Positions 38,742 through 47,328 of a stretch of 64,000 nucleotides of DNA are shown in pieces. Location of the stretch: the NCBI RefSeq assembly GCF_013341275.1, contig NZ_CP054476.1:1005501-1069500 (forward strand). The letters are read 5' to 3'. Position numbers and translations under genes: made by a program. Below the pieces are notes generated by a model, which was not told the DNA's origin, ran no database searches, and was given only the letters and a program-made list of their open reading frames with translations. Source of the stretch: Methyloligella sp. GL2. GTDB lineage: Bacteria > Pseudomonadota > Alphaproteobacteria > Rhizobiales > Methyloligellaceae. Within the stretch, counting starts at the first letter, position 1; each line of letters starts with the position of its first letter.

Positions 38742-39809
38742 CTAGGTTTGCGCTCCTGAAGGTAGTAGTCCGTATGCCTTTAGGAGCTTGTATGTTGCTT
38801 GTCCGTCCATCACGCAGAATTTTCGACTGCGCCCGGAGGTTGCGATCATTGAGCGTAGTGTTTCGCGTACTGCGGAGCCAATGAGGTGTGCGTGTTGCAC
38901 GACAGATATGTTCGCTCCTGACTTCGCCAAACGATAGATTTGATCACCGTTTTTACCGCACATCGCCGGAGTCATCTCTTGAAATTTCGAAGGGCCCTTT
39001 AGGAGGAATGCGGCTGTTGTACGTTTCTCTGCCAAAGTTACATTGGCCGAGAAATGGTCATTCTCTTCGCCGCCCCAATCAGGCTTGGTAGGCTCGTTGA
39101 GCAAATGAGCAATTGATGCTTTGACGTGATCCTCAGAGATATTTTCCATGGCTGACATCCACTCTTCGGCATTTGCGATTTCCACATTTTTCATGAGAGC
39201 GAATTCGGCAATGTCCTCTGGGAGCACCTCGCCATAGTCGTGCGAGTACCACATTAAGTCGCTGTGATCCGCGTTACGGGGATGCTCAAGCCAAGGGGCA
39301 CCAATGACAATTGGCTCGACCTCAAATGCATCGCCTTTGTCGCGCAAGAGCCCGATAATTGCTTGTCGATGGCCATCTTCATAGCCGTCTGCCAGCGTCA
39401 TGCGACCAGTTTCGCTCACCAAGTGGGACGTATGGTACGTGATCTTGACGGGCTTAGATTGGCCAAGGTCAAAGTGAACAGTGTGGCTCACTCGTGCGGC
39501 TTCGTAGATTTCCGGGCACGGCTCTAACCTTTCGATGCTCATGAACATGTGTTGTGGCGCATCAATCCTTAGCGCCTCGGTGAGTGTCGGAACGCCCGCG
39601 TTGGTGCATCGGTCAATGAGCATCGTCACCAGTAGATGGTCGTTTGAAAGCACCGTCATATGATCTTCGCCGGGTCTCTGCCGTTCGAAGAAATGGTCGC
39701 GTAATGGACCGAGAGCCGTGATCGCTAGCCTCCGATTGAGGAAGCCCATATCGATGTGGCTGAATAGGTCTGCGACCCTTATAGGCTGCGGGATTAGCTC
39801 AATGCTCAT
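38742..39809 (-). CDS. Orphan 355-residue protein of foreign composition
   Basis: Soluble, no signal or membrane helix. The base and codon use are markedly more AT-rich than the flanking genes, so I infer transfer. The C-terminal third has FLLKGPSKFQEMTPAMCGKNGDQIYRL split around a Gly-Lys-Asn-Gly turn, then ISVVQHAHLIGSAVRETL and KFCVMDGQATYKLLKAYG. I recall this 'GKNGDQ...QHxH...VR...DGxxT' layout from proteins of unknown function in many bacteria. Acidic/His clusters (QHAH, MDG) could be a metal or nucleic-acid site. No partner gene is obvious. Confidence 0.7.
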   Translation of the reverse strand: MSIELIPQPIRVADLFSHIDMGFLNRRLAITALGPLRDHFFERQRPGEDHMTVLSNDHLLVTMLIDRCTNAGVPTLTEALRIDAPQHMFMSIERLEPCPEIYEAARVSHTVHFDLGQSKPVKITYHTSHLVSETGRMTLADGYEDGHRQAIIGLLRDKGDAFEVEPIVIGAPWLEHPRNADHSDLMWYSHDYGEVLPEDIAEFALMKNVEIANAEEWMSAMENISEDHVKASIAHLLNEPTKPDWGGEENDHFSANVTLAEKRTTAAFLLKGPSKFQEMTPAMCGKNGDQIYRLAKSGANISVVQHAHLIGSAVRETLRSMIATSGRSRKFCVMDGQATYKLLKAYGLLPSGAQT

Positions 39810-39856
39810 TCGTGCCTATATGGGAATAATGTCTGCCACTTCTTAGGTGAGCGCAC

Positions 39857-39909
39857 AAAAAACACCACCGCCCCGAAACCCGGGGGATCGGCCCGCCCGG
39901 GCTTCGGGG
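39857..39909 (-). terminator. Terminator for the EF-hand gene
   Basis: On the minus strand a long hairpin (CCCCGAAACCCGGG at 39871-39884 with CCCGGGCTTCGGGG at 39896-39909, one bulge) is followed, after about 8 nt, by TTTTTT (39857-39862). An outer pairing AGCGCAC/GTGCGCT (39850-39856 and 39916-39922) encloses the whole. Confidence 0.65.
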
Positions 39910-39956
39910 TCGCTGGTGCGCTTACAGGCCGGCTTAGACTTGCCCGTCGGCCTTGC

Positions 39957-40256
39957 TTAGTTGCACCAGGATTCGTTGGATTCCCGGCAACGCTCGGAAT
40001 AGTCCGCGGTCAATTTCTGCGCGGCGGCCCACTCGGCCTTGCTGACACTGTTGCTGTTGTTCTCGTCCATCGCCTTGAAGGTCGGGGCGAAGGTCGGATC
40101 GTCAAGCTTCTGCGAGCCCTGATCCCATTCCACACGGCTGATCGAGCCGTTGCCGTCGGCGTCGATGGTGGTGAAGCTGTCGCTCCAGCTCTCGGCGGCG
40201 ATGGCCGATCCCGAAAGCAGCAGAATCGAAACGAAGGCGACCATTGTCTTGGTCAT
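39957..40256 (-). CDS. Exported EF-hand calcium-binding protein
   Basis: 99 residues. A signal peptide (MTKTMVAFVSILLLSGSAIA) is followed by two EF-hand loops: 32-43 (D-A-D-G-N-G-S-I-S..E43, all ligands present) and 64-75 (D-E-N-N-S-N-S..E75). Two Cys near the C-terminus (ERCRESNESWCN) may form a disulphide. Probably a periplasmic Ca2+ binder. AGGGAG ribosome site. Monocistronic with its own terminator. Confidence 0.82.
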   Translation of the reverse strand: MTKTMVAFVSILLLSGSAIAAESWSDSFTTIDADGNGSISRVEWDQGSQKLDDPTFAPTFKAMDENNSNSVSKAEWAAAQKLTADYSERCRESNESWCN

Positions 40257-40555
40257 TGGCGTCTCTCCCTAATGCGCAAGTTGTCTTATGGTGACCCCGC
40301 CGGCCGTTGCGGCCGACAGTGCTGCCGCCGTTTTCCGGCAGACTGTGCAATTGGGCGCCTTCGGTGGGAATTTTGCCAATGGCAAACCTGCCAAACCCGC
40401 CGCGACAATATGTCCCCAAAACGGCCGCGACATTTTGTCATCGTCCGTCCCCGGAGCGATTGATCGGCGGTCCGTTACGGGGCCGCTTGGTGTGGCTTAA
40501 CGTACTGATATCGCGCGGCTATTCTTGCGTGCTATGGGGCGGGGGCAGGGCAAGC
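40257..40555. other. Gene-free interval
   Basis: About 300 bp upstream of the EF-hand gene and behind the next leftward gene. It must hold the EF-hand promoter. I see GC palindromes (for example near CGGCCGTTGCGGCCG, 40303-40317) but no gene, terminator for the right-hand side aside, or recognisable operator. Confidence 0.5.
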
Positions 40556-40584
40556 AAAAGGCGCGGGAAAAGCTCCCGCGCCTT
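40556..40584 (-). terminator. Terminator of the DUF1134-like gene
   Basis: Perfect 11-bp stem AAGGCGCGGGA (40558-40568) / TCCCGCGCCTT (40574-40584). Read on the minus strand it is followed by TTTT (complement of 40556-40559). It lies 23 bp beyond the stop at 40608. Confidence 0.75.
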
Positions 40585-40607
40585 GGGTGTTTTGGGGAAG
40601 GTTTTCC

Positions 40608-41054
40608 CTATTTCAGGGAGATCGCCAGCCCGCTCAGATCGGCATTGGCCATCAGGCCGACCTGGCGGCCTTCCAGCTGCAGAACGGCGCCTTTCGGATT
40701 GGTCAGCACGATGGCGCGCACGCCGGAGCCGACCGCCAGCCCCGCGCCGGCGGCGGCATAGACGCCCTCGACATCGGAGGGTTTGCTGATGTGCTTCACG
40801 GTGCCGTGCAGCACGGTTTTCGAGCCGCCGAAGATCAGGCCGTAATCGAGGCCGCCGACGCCGAGCTTATAGGTCTTGCCCTGGAAGGTGAGCGTGCCGC
40901 GGCCGCCGGAGCCGCCGATGATCCAGCCGCCTTTCAGGATGGTGAGCTGGATGGTGCCGGTCTCGGCGCGCGCCGTCTCGAAGCTGGCGCCGAGCGCCGC
41001 CGCCAAGACCAAGGACGCGACAAATAGATTTCGCAGAATATTCGGAATGCGCAT
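40608..41054 (-). CDS. Exported Gly-rich protein, possibly DUF1134/EipA-like
   Basis: 148 residues with a signal peptide (MRIPNILRNLFVASLVLAAAL...ARA). The mature part is a Gly-rich beta pattern: LTILKGGWIIGGSGGRGTL, KTYKLGVGGLDYGLI, GVYAAAGAGLAVGSG, VLQLEGRQVGLMAN. Spacing resembles the core of DUF1134 envelope proteins (EipA of Brucella), with lower confidence than for other calls; a YSC84/SYLF-like fold is an alternative. Monocistronic. Confidence 0.6.
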   Translation of the reverse strand: MRIPNILRNLFVASLVLAAALGASFETARAETGTIQLTILKGGWIIGGSGGRGTLTFQGKTYKLGVGGLDYGLIFGGSKTVLHGTVKHISKPSDVEGVYAAAGAGLAVGSGVRAIVLTNPKGAVLQLEGRQVGLMANADLSGLAISLK

Positions 41055-41166
41055 GGCTAGCCCCTCTTAATCGCCGTGACGGTGTGATCCGCAAGTCTCG
41101 CGAATCACACGCTAATCTCCATTTGTGGAGAATATCCGACGGCGCCGGCTTAGGGGATAAATTTGC

Positions 41167-41895
41167 TCAGCGCTGGTGCGATGCGGCGTTTCCGGCCTGC
41201 GATACGATGGGGCAGCCGAGGGTCTTTTCGAAGGCGCGCACCAGATCTTCCTGGGTTTCGGCGGTGATGTATTCGCCGTTCGTCTCGCGGGCGAGGCATT
41301 GCACTTCGAGAATGCTCTGCGGGCCCATCCACTGCACCGCTTTCATTTTATAGGCGATGACGTGGACGGTGACCTCGCCGGTCTCCTTCAGCATCTTGCC
41401 GAGCTCGCAGGGCGCGCCGCCGCAGGTTTCCTCGCCATCGGTCAGAAGCACGACGACGCCCGGCGTGGTGCGGTAATGCAGCACCTCGGCGGCCTCTTTC
41501 ACCGCGTCGGAAAGCGGCGTCTTGCCGGCGGCCTTGAGCCCGTTCACCACGCTCATGATCGGGCCGGTGGCGTTGGGGATGGGTTTGAGATCCAGCTCCA
41601 CATTGCATTGCTGATAGGGGCCGGGGCCATAGGTGATCAGCCCGACCTTGCGGAACCGCGTCACGTTGGGCAGCACCGTCTGCAGGGCCGTGCGGACCTC
41701 TTGCAGGCGCGTGGTCTGGGCGTAGATGTCCTGGGTGGTGCTGCCGGCCATGGAGCCGGAGGCATCGAAGACGATCATCGCATCGCGGGTGCAGATCTCC
41801 ACGCCGTCGGGCACCGCCTGCGCCGCGGCGGGCACGGGCAGCAGGGCGAAAGCGGCGTATAGGATGAGCGGCAGAAAACGCGTTGGCCTGATCAT
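41167..41895 (-). CDS. Exported von Willebrand factor A-domain protein
   Basis: 242 residues, signal peptide then one VWA domain. The MIDAS motif is DASGS (44-48), with the Thr (KTPLSDAVKEA) and Asp (LLTDGEETC) partners also present. Several Cys (EICTRD, QQCN, TCGGAPCE, GCP) suggest disulphides in the periplasm. It resembles single-domain 'calcium-activated chloride channel-like' VWA proteins of Rhizobiales. Ligand unknown. Confidence 0.85.
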   Translation of the reverse strand: MIRPTRFLPLILYAAFALLPVPAAAQAVPDGVEICTRDAMIVFDASGSMAGSTTQDIYAQTTRLQEVRTALQTVLPNVTRFRKVGLITYGPGPYQQCNVELDLKPIPNATGPIMSVVNGLKAAGKTPLSDAVKEAAEVLHYRTTPGVVVLLTDGEETCGGAPCELGKMLKETGEVTVHVIAYKMKAVQWMGPQSILEVQCLARETNGEYITAETQEDLVRAFEKTLGCPIVSQAGNAASHQR

Positions 41896-41930
41896 GGCCG
41901 CATCTTAGCGCAAGGCGCGGGGTTTGGCGT

Positions 41931-43544
41931 CTATTCCCGCACGAAGCTGCCGAGGCCGGTGCGGTCGTAATAATCCAGCACGACTTTTTCCGCCTTGCCG
42001 TCCGCACCGAGCTGGAAGATGGCGCCGGCGAGCCCGTTGGCATTCTCTCCGATGGTTTGGAAGCTGAACGTGTCGCCATCGAAATGGGTGAGGGCGAAAG
42101 TCGTCGGCGAACCTTGCGGGCCGAGCGTCATGGCGAGGGCGCCGTCCTTCTCCGCGATCGTGAGCGGGCCGTAATAGCCGTTGCCGTAGCTGCCGGTATA
42201 GGCGGCGAGCTTTTGCGCCGGCTTCGGCTCGGCGGGCGTCTTGCTGTAGTCCACCTCGGGTGCCTCGGCCTGGCGCATATGGTCGAAGATACCGCCGAGA
42301 AAGCCGACCCAATCCACGGTCTGATGACCGTTCTGCGCAACATCCAGGAAGGCGGCGCTGATCGCCTCGGCAACGCCGATGGGCATGCCGTTGGTCAGAA
42401 CCACGATGCCGAGATCTTCGCCCGGTAGGAAGGTGATGTTGGTGGCGGTGCCGAGCTCGAAAGCGCCGGAATGGCCGATGCGCGCGCGGCCCTCATCGTC
42501 GTAAGAGATGTTCCAGCCGAAGCCATAGAACCCGGCACGGGCGGCGGGCGAAGAGGGCGGGCCGGGGATGACTTGCGGCACATGGGGCGCAGCGAGGGCG
42601 TCCGCGCTCACGATCTCGGTGCCGTCCAGTGTGCCTTGGCCGAGTTGCAGGCGCAGGAAGCGCAGCATGTCGTTGAGCGAGGCGGAGGCGCCGCCGGCCG
42701 GGGCTTCGGCATCGGCGTTGCGGTCGTAGAGCGCCGCCCAGCCGCCATCCTCGGTCCTCGCGTGAATATGGGCGCGGTCCTCATGGCTCAGATAGTCGCT
42801 ATGGCGATAGCTGGCGGTCGCCATGCCGGCGGGCTCGAACAAAGCCGTCTCGGCGAGATCTTCCCAGCTCATGCCTGCCGCTTCCGCCGCGGCGATGCCG
42901 CCGGCGGTATAGCCGAAATTGCTGTAGCGATAGGTGACGCGGAAGGGATCGAGCGGCTGCTGATCGATATGGGAGAGGATGTAATTGCGGCCGAAGCCGA
43001 GATCCTCCAGAAGATCGCCGGCGCCGGTGTGAAGCCCGCTGCGATGCGACAGGAGATCGGCGATGGTGGCGTGCTCAGTGACGTAAGGGTCGCTCAAGGC
43101 AAAAGCCGGGTTGTGGCTCTTCGCCGTATCGGTCCAATCGAGTTTGCCCTCGCCGACCAGCTTGGCGACGATGGTGGAGGCGATGGGTTTGGAAACGGAA
43201 GCGAGCAGGAAGACGGTGTCCGCATCGATCTTGCCGGGTTTGCCGATCTCGCGAACGCCGAAGCTCTCGGCATAGATCACCTTGTCCTTATAGACGACGC
43301 CGACGGCGAGGCCGGGAAGCCCGGTGCGCTGCATCGCCTCGGTGACGATACCGTCGAGGGCGTCCGTCGCCCGGTCGATATCGTCTTGGGTCAGAAGCGG
43401 GGGCACCGGCACCACCGGCGCGTTGAGCAGCTGCATGGTCGGCCGTTCCGCCTGTTTCGGCGCATCCTCGGCGGTGGCGGGGCTGGCACCGGCAAGGGCA
43501 AGCGCGGCGAGCGTCAGCAAGGCGAGGCGGCGAAGCGGCGGCAT
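41931..43544 (-). CDS. Serine beta-lactamase-like hydrolase with C-terminal lipocalin-type domain
   Basis: 537 residues from ATG 43544 with GGGAGAG upstream. Signal peptide, then the class C/PBP4*-like fold: SVSK at 116-119 (nucleophile Ser116), YSN at 207-209, HSG at 358-360 in place of KTG. A C-terminal domain (about 440-537, AAYTGSYGNGYYGPLTI...) resembles the DUF3471 beta-barrel of D-aminopeptidases. Probably a peptidase or esterase rather than a resistance enzyme. Divergent from the flavin reductase. Confidence 0.87.
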   Translation of the reverse strand: MPPLRRLALLTLAALALAGASPATAEDAPKQAERPTMQLLNAPVVPVPPLLTQDDIDRATDALDGIVTEAMQRTGLPGLAVGVVYKDKVIYAESFGVREIGKPGKIDADTVFLLASVSKPIASTIVAKLVGEGKLDWTDTAKSHNPAFALSDPYVTEHATIADLLSHRSGLHTGAGDLLEDLGFGRNYILSHIDQQPLDPFRVTYRYSNFGYTAGGIAAAEAAGMSWEDLAETALFEPAGMATASYRHSDYLSHEDRAHIHARTEDGGWAALYDRNADAEAPAGGASASLNDMLRFLRLQLGQGTLDGTEIVSADALAAPHVPQVIPGPPSSPAARAGFYGFGWNISYDDEGRARIGHSGAFELGTATNITFLPGEDLGIVVLTNGMPIGVAEAISAAFLDVAQNGHQTVDWVGFLGGIFDHMRQAEAPEVDYSKTPAEPKPAQKLAAYTGSYGNGYYGPLTIAEKDGALAMTLGPQGSPTTFALTHFDGDTFSFQTIGENANGLAGAIFQLGADGKAEKVVLDYYDRTGLGSFVRE

Positions 43545-43676
43545 GGCATCTCTCCCGGAGCGCGTGTCGGTCCTCTCTATGGCGCGGGGCTGGTAAAGGC
43601 GAGGTGCATGAACGGGAATTTCGCGTCGGCGTTCTATGATCGTACGCCGGCGTTCGTGACCGGCAGGAGAGAGACC

Positions 43677-44177
43677 ATGACCCAACCTATCCCGGAGCTG
43701 TTCAAGCGGCTGACCTCAGGCGTCTATGTGATCGGTGTGGCGGATGGCGAGACGCGCAACGCCTTCACCGCCGCCTGGGTGATGCAGGTCTCCTACGATC
43801 CACTGCTGATCGCGCTTAGCATCAACAAGCAGCATGCTTCTTATGCACTGCTGAAGGCCGGCGGGCGGTTCAGCGTCAATGTGCTGAAGAAGACCCAAGC
43901 CGATCTTGCGGCGCATTTCGGCCAGCCGGCCTCGGCCGACAAGCTTGCGGGGCAGGATTGGAGCGGCGGCTCCGGCGGGGTGCCGCTGTTGAACGATGCG
44001 CTCGCCTGGTTCGAATGCGAAGTCACCCACGAATGCCCCGCAGGCGATCATGTGCTGGCGGTGGGGAAGGTGATCAGCGGCCGGCTGCTCGATGCGAATG
44101 CCCAGCCCCTCAGTTATGGCGAGACCGGCGATACGGACGGCGCCGCTTCGCTCTATCCCGAAAGATTCGAGCGTTAG
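43677..44177 (+). CDS. FMN-binding flavin reductase family protein
   Basis: 166 residues from ATG 43677 with AGGAGAGAG upstream. The frame stays open for more than 1 kb to the left, but that part is antisense to the beta-lactamase gene. Motifs of the flavin reductase-like split barrel: FKRLTSGVYVIGV, NAFTAAWVMQVSYDPLLIALSINK, GRFSVNVL, HVLAVGKVI. It reduces or simply binds FMN, perhaps supplying a monooxygenase. Confidence 0.85.
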   Translation: MTQPIPELFKRLTSGVYVIGVADGETRNAFTAAWVMQVSYDPLLIALSINKQHASYALLKAGGRFSVNVLKKTQADLAAHFGQPASADKLAGQDWSGGSGGVPLLNDALAWFECEVTHECPAGDHVLAVGKVISGRLLDANAQPLSYGETGDTDGAASLYPERFER

Positions 44178-44260
44178 ATCGTGCGGGCCGCAAGTCGGCC
44201 CCGTGGACAGGCCGGTGGCCGCGCCGTTAGGGTCGCGGCGGGTTTCGGCAGGGGGAGGCG

Positions 44261-44479
44261 ATGACAACACCGATCCAGCTCATAGTGCACAAATACGGTT
44301 GGGTGCATCAGGTGCTCGGCGTGCTCGGCAACACGGCCTTCGTCGTCGGCAGCGTGATGTTCCTGCCGCGCTTCCCGAGTTGGTATAGCTTCGCGGTCTG
44401 GCTGTTCATCGTCGGCTCGGCCCTAATGCTGATCGGCGCGCTGGGGCGCCTGGCGATGGATCTGGTCGAGCCGGAGTGA
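44261..44479 (+). CDS. YrhK-like small membrane protein
   Basis: 72 residues, ATG 44261 after GGGGGAGG. Two helices with the YrhK-domain pattern GVLGNTAFVVGSVMFL and WLFIVGSALMLIGAL. Family function is unknown. It lies 83 bp after the flavin reductase gene, probably on the same transcript. Confidence 0.7.
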   Translation: MTTPIQLIVHKYGWVHQVLGVLGNTAFVVGSVMFLPRFPSWYSFAVWLFIVGSALMLIGALGRLAMDLVEPE

Positions 44480-44487
44480 GACGAGAC

Positions 44488-44519
44488 CGCCAGCCGCTCC
44501 GGAGGAAGAACGGCTGGCG
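44488..44519. terminator. Possible bidirectional terminator
   Basis: Perfect 9-bp inverted repeat CGCCAGCCG (44488-44496) / CGGCTGGCG (44511-44519) between convergent genes. The following CTTCGTTGTCTTGG is only weakly T-rich, so termination is uncertain. Confidence 0.45.
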
Positions 44520-44564
44520 CTTCGTTGTCTTGGTTTGTCGGTTTGGCCCATGGTCAGCGGTTCG

Positions 44565-45533
44565 TCAGCTGGCCAAGACTTTCTTGAGGTAACCGACCGC
44601 CTGGTCGACGGCGGCGCGGGTGGCCGGGGTTCCGGCGATCGGGTTCAGCAGCAGGAAGTCGTGGATGGTGCCGTTATAGCGGACCGCGGTGACGCTGACG
44701 CCGGCCTCGGACAGCTTCCTGGCATAGGCCTCGCCCTCGTCGCGCAGCACGTCGTTCTCATCGACGACGACCAGCGCTTGCGGAAGTCCCGAAAGGGTGG
44801 CCGCATCGGCGTTGAGCGGCGAGACGTGGATATCGGCGCGCTTCTCGACCTCCGGCAGATAGGCATCCCAGAACCAGGTCATGGCCGGCTTGGTGAGCCA
44901 GGGACCGTCGGCGAAGTCCTGGTAAGAGGCGCTCGACATGGAAGCGTCGGTCACCGGATAGGCCAGGACTTGGGCCGCCAGTTTCGGCCCGCCACGCTCC
45001 TTGGCGAGGATGGCGGTGACCGCGGCCATATTGCCGCCGACGCTATCGCCGGCAACGGCGAGGCGGCTCGCATCGACGCCGAACTCTTCCGGATGGGCGG
45101 CGACGTAGTCCAGCGTGGCGTAGATCTGTTCCACGGCGACGGGATAGCGGGCTTCCGGCGAGCGCTCGTAATCGACGAAGACGAAGACGGCGCCGGTGGC
45201 CGCGGTCAACTCGCGGACCAGCCGCTCATGAGTCTCGACATCGCCGAGGATCCAGCCGCCGCCATGGGCATAGATCACGGCGGGACGCGCAGCTTGCACG
45301 CCTTGCGGCCGGTAGATGCGGATCTTGGTCTTGCCCGTCGGGCCGATATCGAGAGTGCGGTCTTCCACATCGGCGGGGGCGAGTGTCACCTCTACCGATT
45401 TTTGTGCGCCAGCGAGTACGCCGCGCGCCTCTTCCGGCGAGAGGGTGTAGATCGGCGTGGCACCGGCCAGGCTGTCGATGAATTTGCGGGTTTGCGGCTC
45501 CAGCCGCTCGATCGCTTCTTGGGTCTTGGACAT
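44565..45533 (-). CDS. Alpha/beta hydrolase of the hormone-sensitive-lipase family
   Basis: 322 residues from ATG 45533. Oxyanion motif HGGGW at 90-94, nucleophile Ser164 in AGDSVGGN, acid in DENDVLRDEG and His in GTIHDF, the complete HSL/BD-FAE triad. It hydrolyses acyl esters; substrate unknown. It is a paralogue of the protein at 57321-58346. Divergent from the OhrR-type gene with two operator-like palindromes between them, so likely repressed by it and induced by peroxides or lipophilic compounds. Confidence 0.9.
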   Translation of the reverse strand: MSKTQEAIERLEPQTRKFIDSLAGATPIYTLSPEEARGVLAGAQKSVEVTLAPADVEDRTLDIGPTGKTKIRIYRPQGVQAARPAVIYAHGGGWILGDVETHERLVRELTAATGAVFVFVDYERSPEARYPVAVEQIYATLDYVAAHPEEFGVDASRLAVAGDSVGGNMAAVTAILAKERGGPKLAAQVLAYPVTDASMSSASYQDFADGPWLTKPAMTWFWDAYLPEVEKRADIHVSPLNADAATLSGLPQALVVVDENDVLRDEGEAYARKLSEAGVSVTAVRYNGTIHDFLLLNPIAGTPATRAAVDQAVGYLKKVLAS

Positions 45534-45557
45534 TTCGAGTCTCCATTGTTCGTAAGC

Positions 45558-45631
45558 GATTAAATCGTGCACGATATAAATAGGAGGCGAACGAGATGAA
45601 TGTCAAGGGTTGCGATTAAATCGCGTGCGAT
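45558..45631. promoter_or_regulatory. Two copies of an OhrR/MarR-type operator
   Basis: The sequence GCGATTAAATCG followed by a palindrome occurs twice, 56 bp apart. Site 1 has the perfect ATCGTGCACGAT (45564-45575); site 2 has ATCGCGTGCGAT (45620-45631, central GT). Each overlaps a second palindrome, GATTAAATC. Site 1 lies by the hydrolase promoter and site 2 overlaps TATTATATAT, the likely -10 of the regulator. Confidence 0.7.
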
Positions 45632-45645
45632 ATTATATATTGGGT

Positions 45646-46119
45646 ATGGCTAAGGACCTGAAATCAAAAGAGACAAAATCCGAAGCGCTGGATCCGCTGG
45701 ATGCGTTCTTGTGCTTCGCGGTCTATTCCACGGGGCATGCCTTCAACCGCTTCTACAAGCCGCGGCTGGATGCGCTCGGGCTCACCTATCCGCAATATCT
45801 GGTGATGGTGCTGCTTTCGGCGGAGGACGACCAGACTGTTGGCGATATCTGCGAGAAGCTGTTCTTGGAGTCCAACACGCTGACCCCGCTGATCAAGCGG
45901 CTGGAGGCGAGCGGCTATGTCACGCGGCGGCGGGACGCCGAGGACGAGCGCATCGTCCGCGTCTCGCTGACGGCGCAGGGAAAGCGCATTGCCAAGAAGG
46001 CGGCCTGCGTGCCGGCGCAAACTCTGGAAGCGCTGGATCTGCCTGCCGGCGATCTCGCCGAGCTACGGCGTGTGCTGATCACGGTGCGCGAAAAGCTGCA
46101 GGCCGCGGATCGGAGCTGA
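45646..46119 (+). CDS. ohrR: OhrR-type MarR-family regulator
   Basis: 157 residues from ATG 45646. The N-terminal FLCFAVYSTGHAF places Cys23 where OhrR has its peroxide-sensing Cys, and LGLTYPQYLVMVLL is the family signature. The winged helix includes TVGDICEKLFLESNTLTPLIKRLE and VTRRRDAEDERIVRVSLT. OhrR repressors release DNA when Cys is oxidised by organic peroxides. No ohr gene is adjacent; the divergent hydrolase is the likely target. Confidence 0.85.
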   Translation: MAKDLKSKETKSEALDPLDAFLCFAVYSTGHAFNRFYKPRLDALGLTYPQYLVMVLLSAEDDQTVGDICEKLFLESNTLTPLIKRLEASGYVTRRRDAEDERIVRVSLTAQGKRIAKKAACVPAQTLEALDLPAGDLAELRRVLITVREKLQAADRS

Positions 46120-46128
46120 GCGGCGGCT

Positions 46129-47076
46129 CTAGCGGCAGACGGTCTGGAAGGGCGGCGGCGCCGCGCTCACCGAGGCGACGGCGCGGTTCAGCTCCGGATA
46201 GTCTTGCGGCAGGGCGTTGATGATGGCGCGAACATCGTTATAGCGCGCCGGATGGCTGGCGCTGCCCAGCACCACGGCGACGATGGTCTGGCCGTTCGGC
46301 GCCCGCCAGCCGGCGATCAGGTGATACAGGCCCTTGCTGAAATAGGAGCCGGTCTTGGCGCCGACGATGCCCGGCTCGCCGATGATCTCCACCTTGCTGT
46401 GCAGTGTCACGGTGCGGGCGTTGGGCCCGCCGATATGGATGGCGTGCTGGCTGCAGCTCCAGAACGGCAAGAGGCGCGGATCTCGAAACGCGACCGAGCC
46501 GATCAGCGCCAGATCGTAGGCGGTGGAGGTGTTGTTAGCGGAGAGCCCGTCGGCATCGGCGAAGTTGGTCTGATTGGCGCCGATGGCGGCGGCGGTGCCG
46601 TTCATCGCCTCGACGAAGCGCTGCACGCCGTCGCCCTGGCGTCCCTCCTGGGCGAGCAGAGCGCGGCCGACATAATCGGCGATGGCGGTGGCGGCATCGT
46701 TGCCGGAGACCATCAGCATGGCATAGAGCAGATCGCGCAGGCTCCAGATATCGCCGACTTTGAGCCCGGCATTGGAGCCATGGGCGAGATCGTTCGGCGT
46801 GATGGTGGTCTCCAGATCGAGCCGGTTGCCGAAAGTGTGCACCAGGATATAGCCGGTGATCAGCTTGGTGATGGAGAGTGAGCGGAAGCGCTTATCCGCA
46901 TTCTTGCTATAGAGCACCTGGCCGGTATCGGCGTTGAGCACGAAGGCCGATTGGGCGGTGATCTTCGGCGGCGCCATCTGGGCCTTGGCGGTGGCAGGGC
47001 CGAGGATCAGCGTCAGCGCCAGGAGGAGGCTGAACGCCGCCGCCGTGGCGCTTTGGGCTTTTGCGATCGGGCGCAT
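46129..47076 (-). CDS. D-alanyl-D-alanine carboxypeptidase (peptidase S11)
   Basis: 315 residues from ATG 47076. Signal peptide, then SITK at 68-71 (nucleophile Ser68), SGN at 124-126 and KTG at 241-243, the three active-site motifs of low-mass PBPs. It trims the terminal D-Ala of peptidoglycan stem peptides. The second domain of DacA/DacC types is absent; the protein ends soon after the catalytic domain, as in several rhizobial forms. Confidence 0.92.
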   Translation of the reverse strand: MRPIAKAQSATAAAFSLLLALTLILGPATAKAQMAPPKITAQSAFVLNADTGQVLYSKNADKRFRSLSITKLITGYILVHTFGNRLDLETTITPNDLAHGSNAGLKVGDIWSLRDLLYAMLMVSGNDAATAIADYVGRALLAQEGRQGDGVQRFVEAMNGTAAAIGANQTNFADADGLSANNTSTAYDLALIGSVAFRDPRLLPFWSCSQHAIHIGGPNARTVTLHSKVEIIGEPGIVGAKTGSYFSKGLYHLIAGWRAPNGQTIVAVVLGSASHPARYNDVRAIINALPQDYPELNRAVASVSAAPPPFQTVCR

Positions 47077-47328
47077 GGTGACGCTTCGGTCGGTTCGGAA
47101 AAACACGGGAAAAGAGGCTCGCTTGCTTGAATGGGGCTTTCTTACCGAAAGTTCGGGCCGGCGTGACGTGCCCGGAAACTCATCGCCGGCACTATAGCCT
47201 TGGCTTTACAACAGGGCGATATGGCGGCAGCGCGGTTCGCTTCACACCGTTTCCTTGTGCTCTGCCTCTTTTTGCACGCAAGTTTTGCTATACTCGTCCG
47301 ACTCGAGGGATTTGCTCAGGAGGCTTCC

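Noticed and set aside
42471..43676. Long plus-strand open frame running into the flavin reductase gene
   Set aside because: It is antisense to the beta-lactamase-like gene, with composition expected from a GC-rich complementary frame; the real start is ATG 43677 with a ribosome site.
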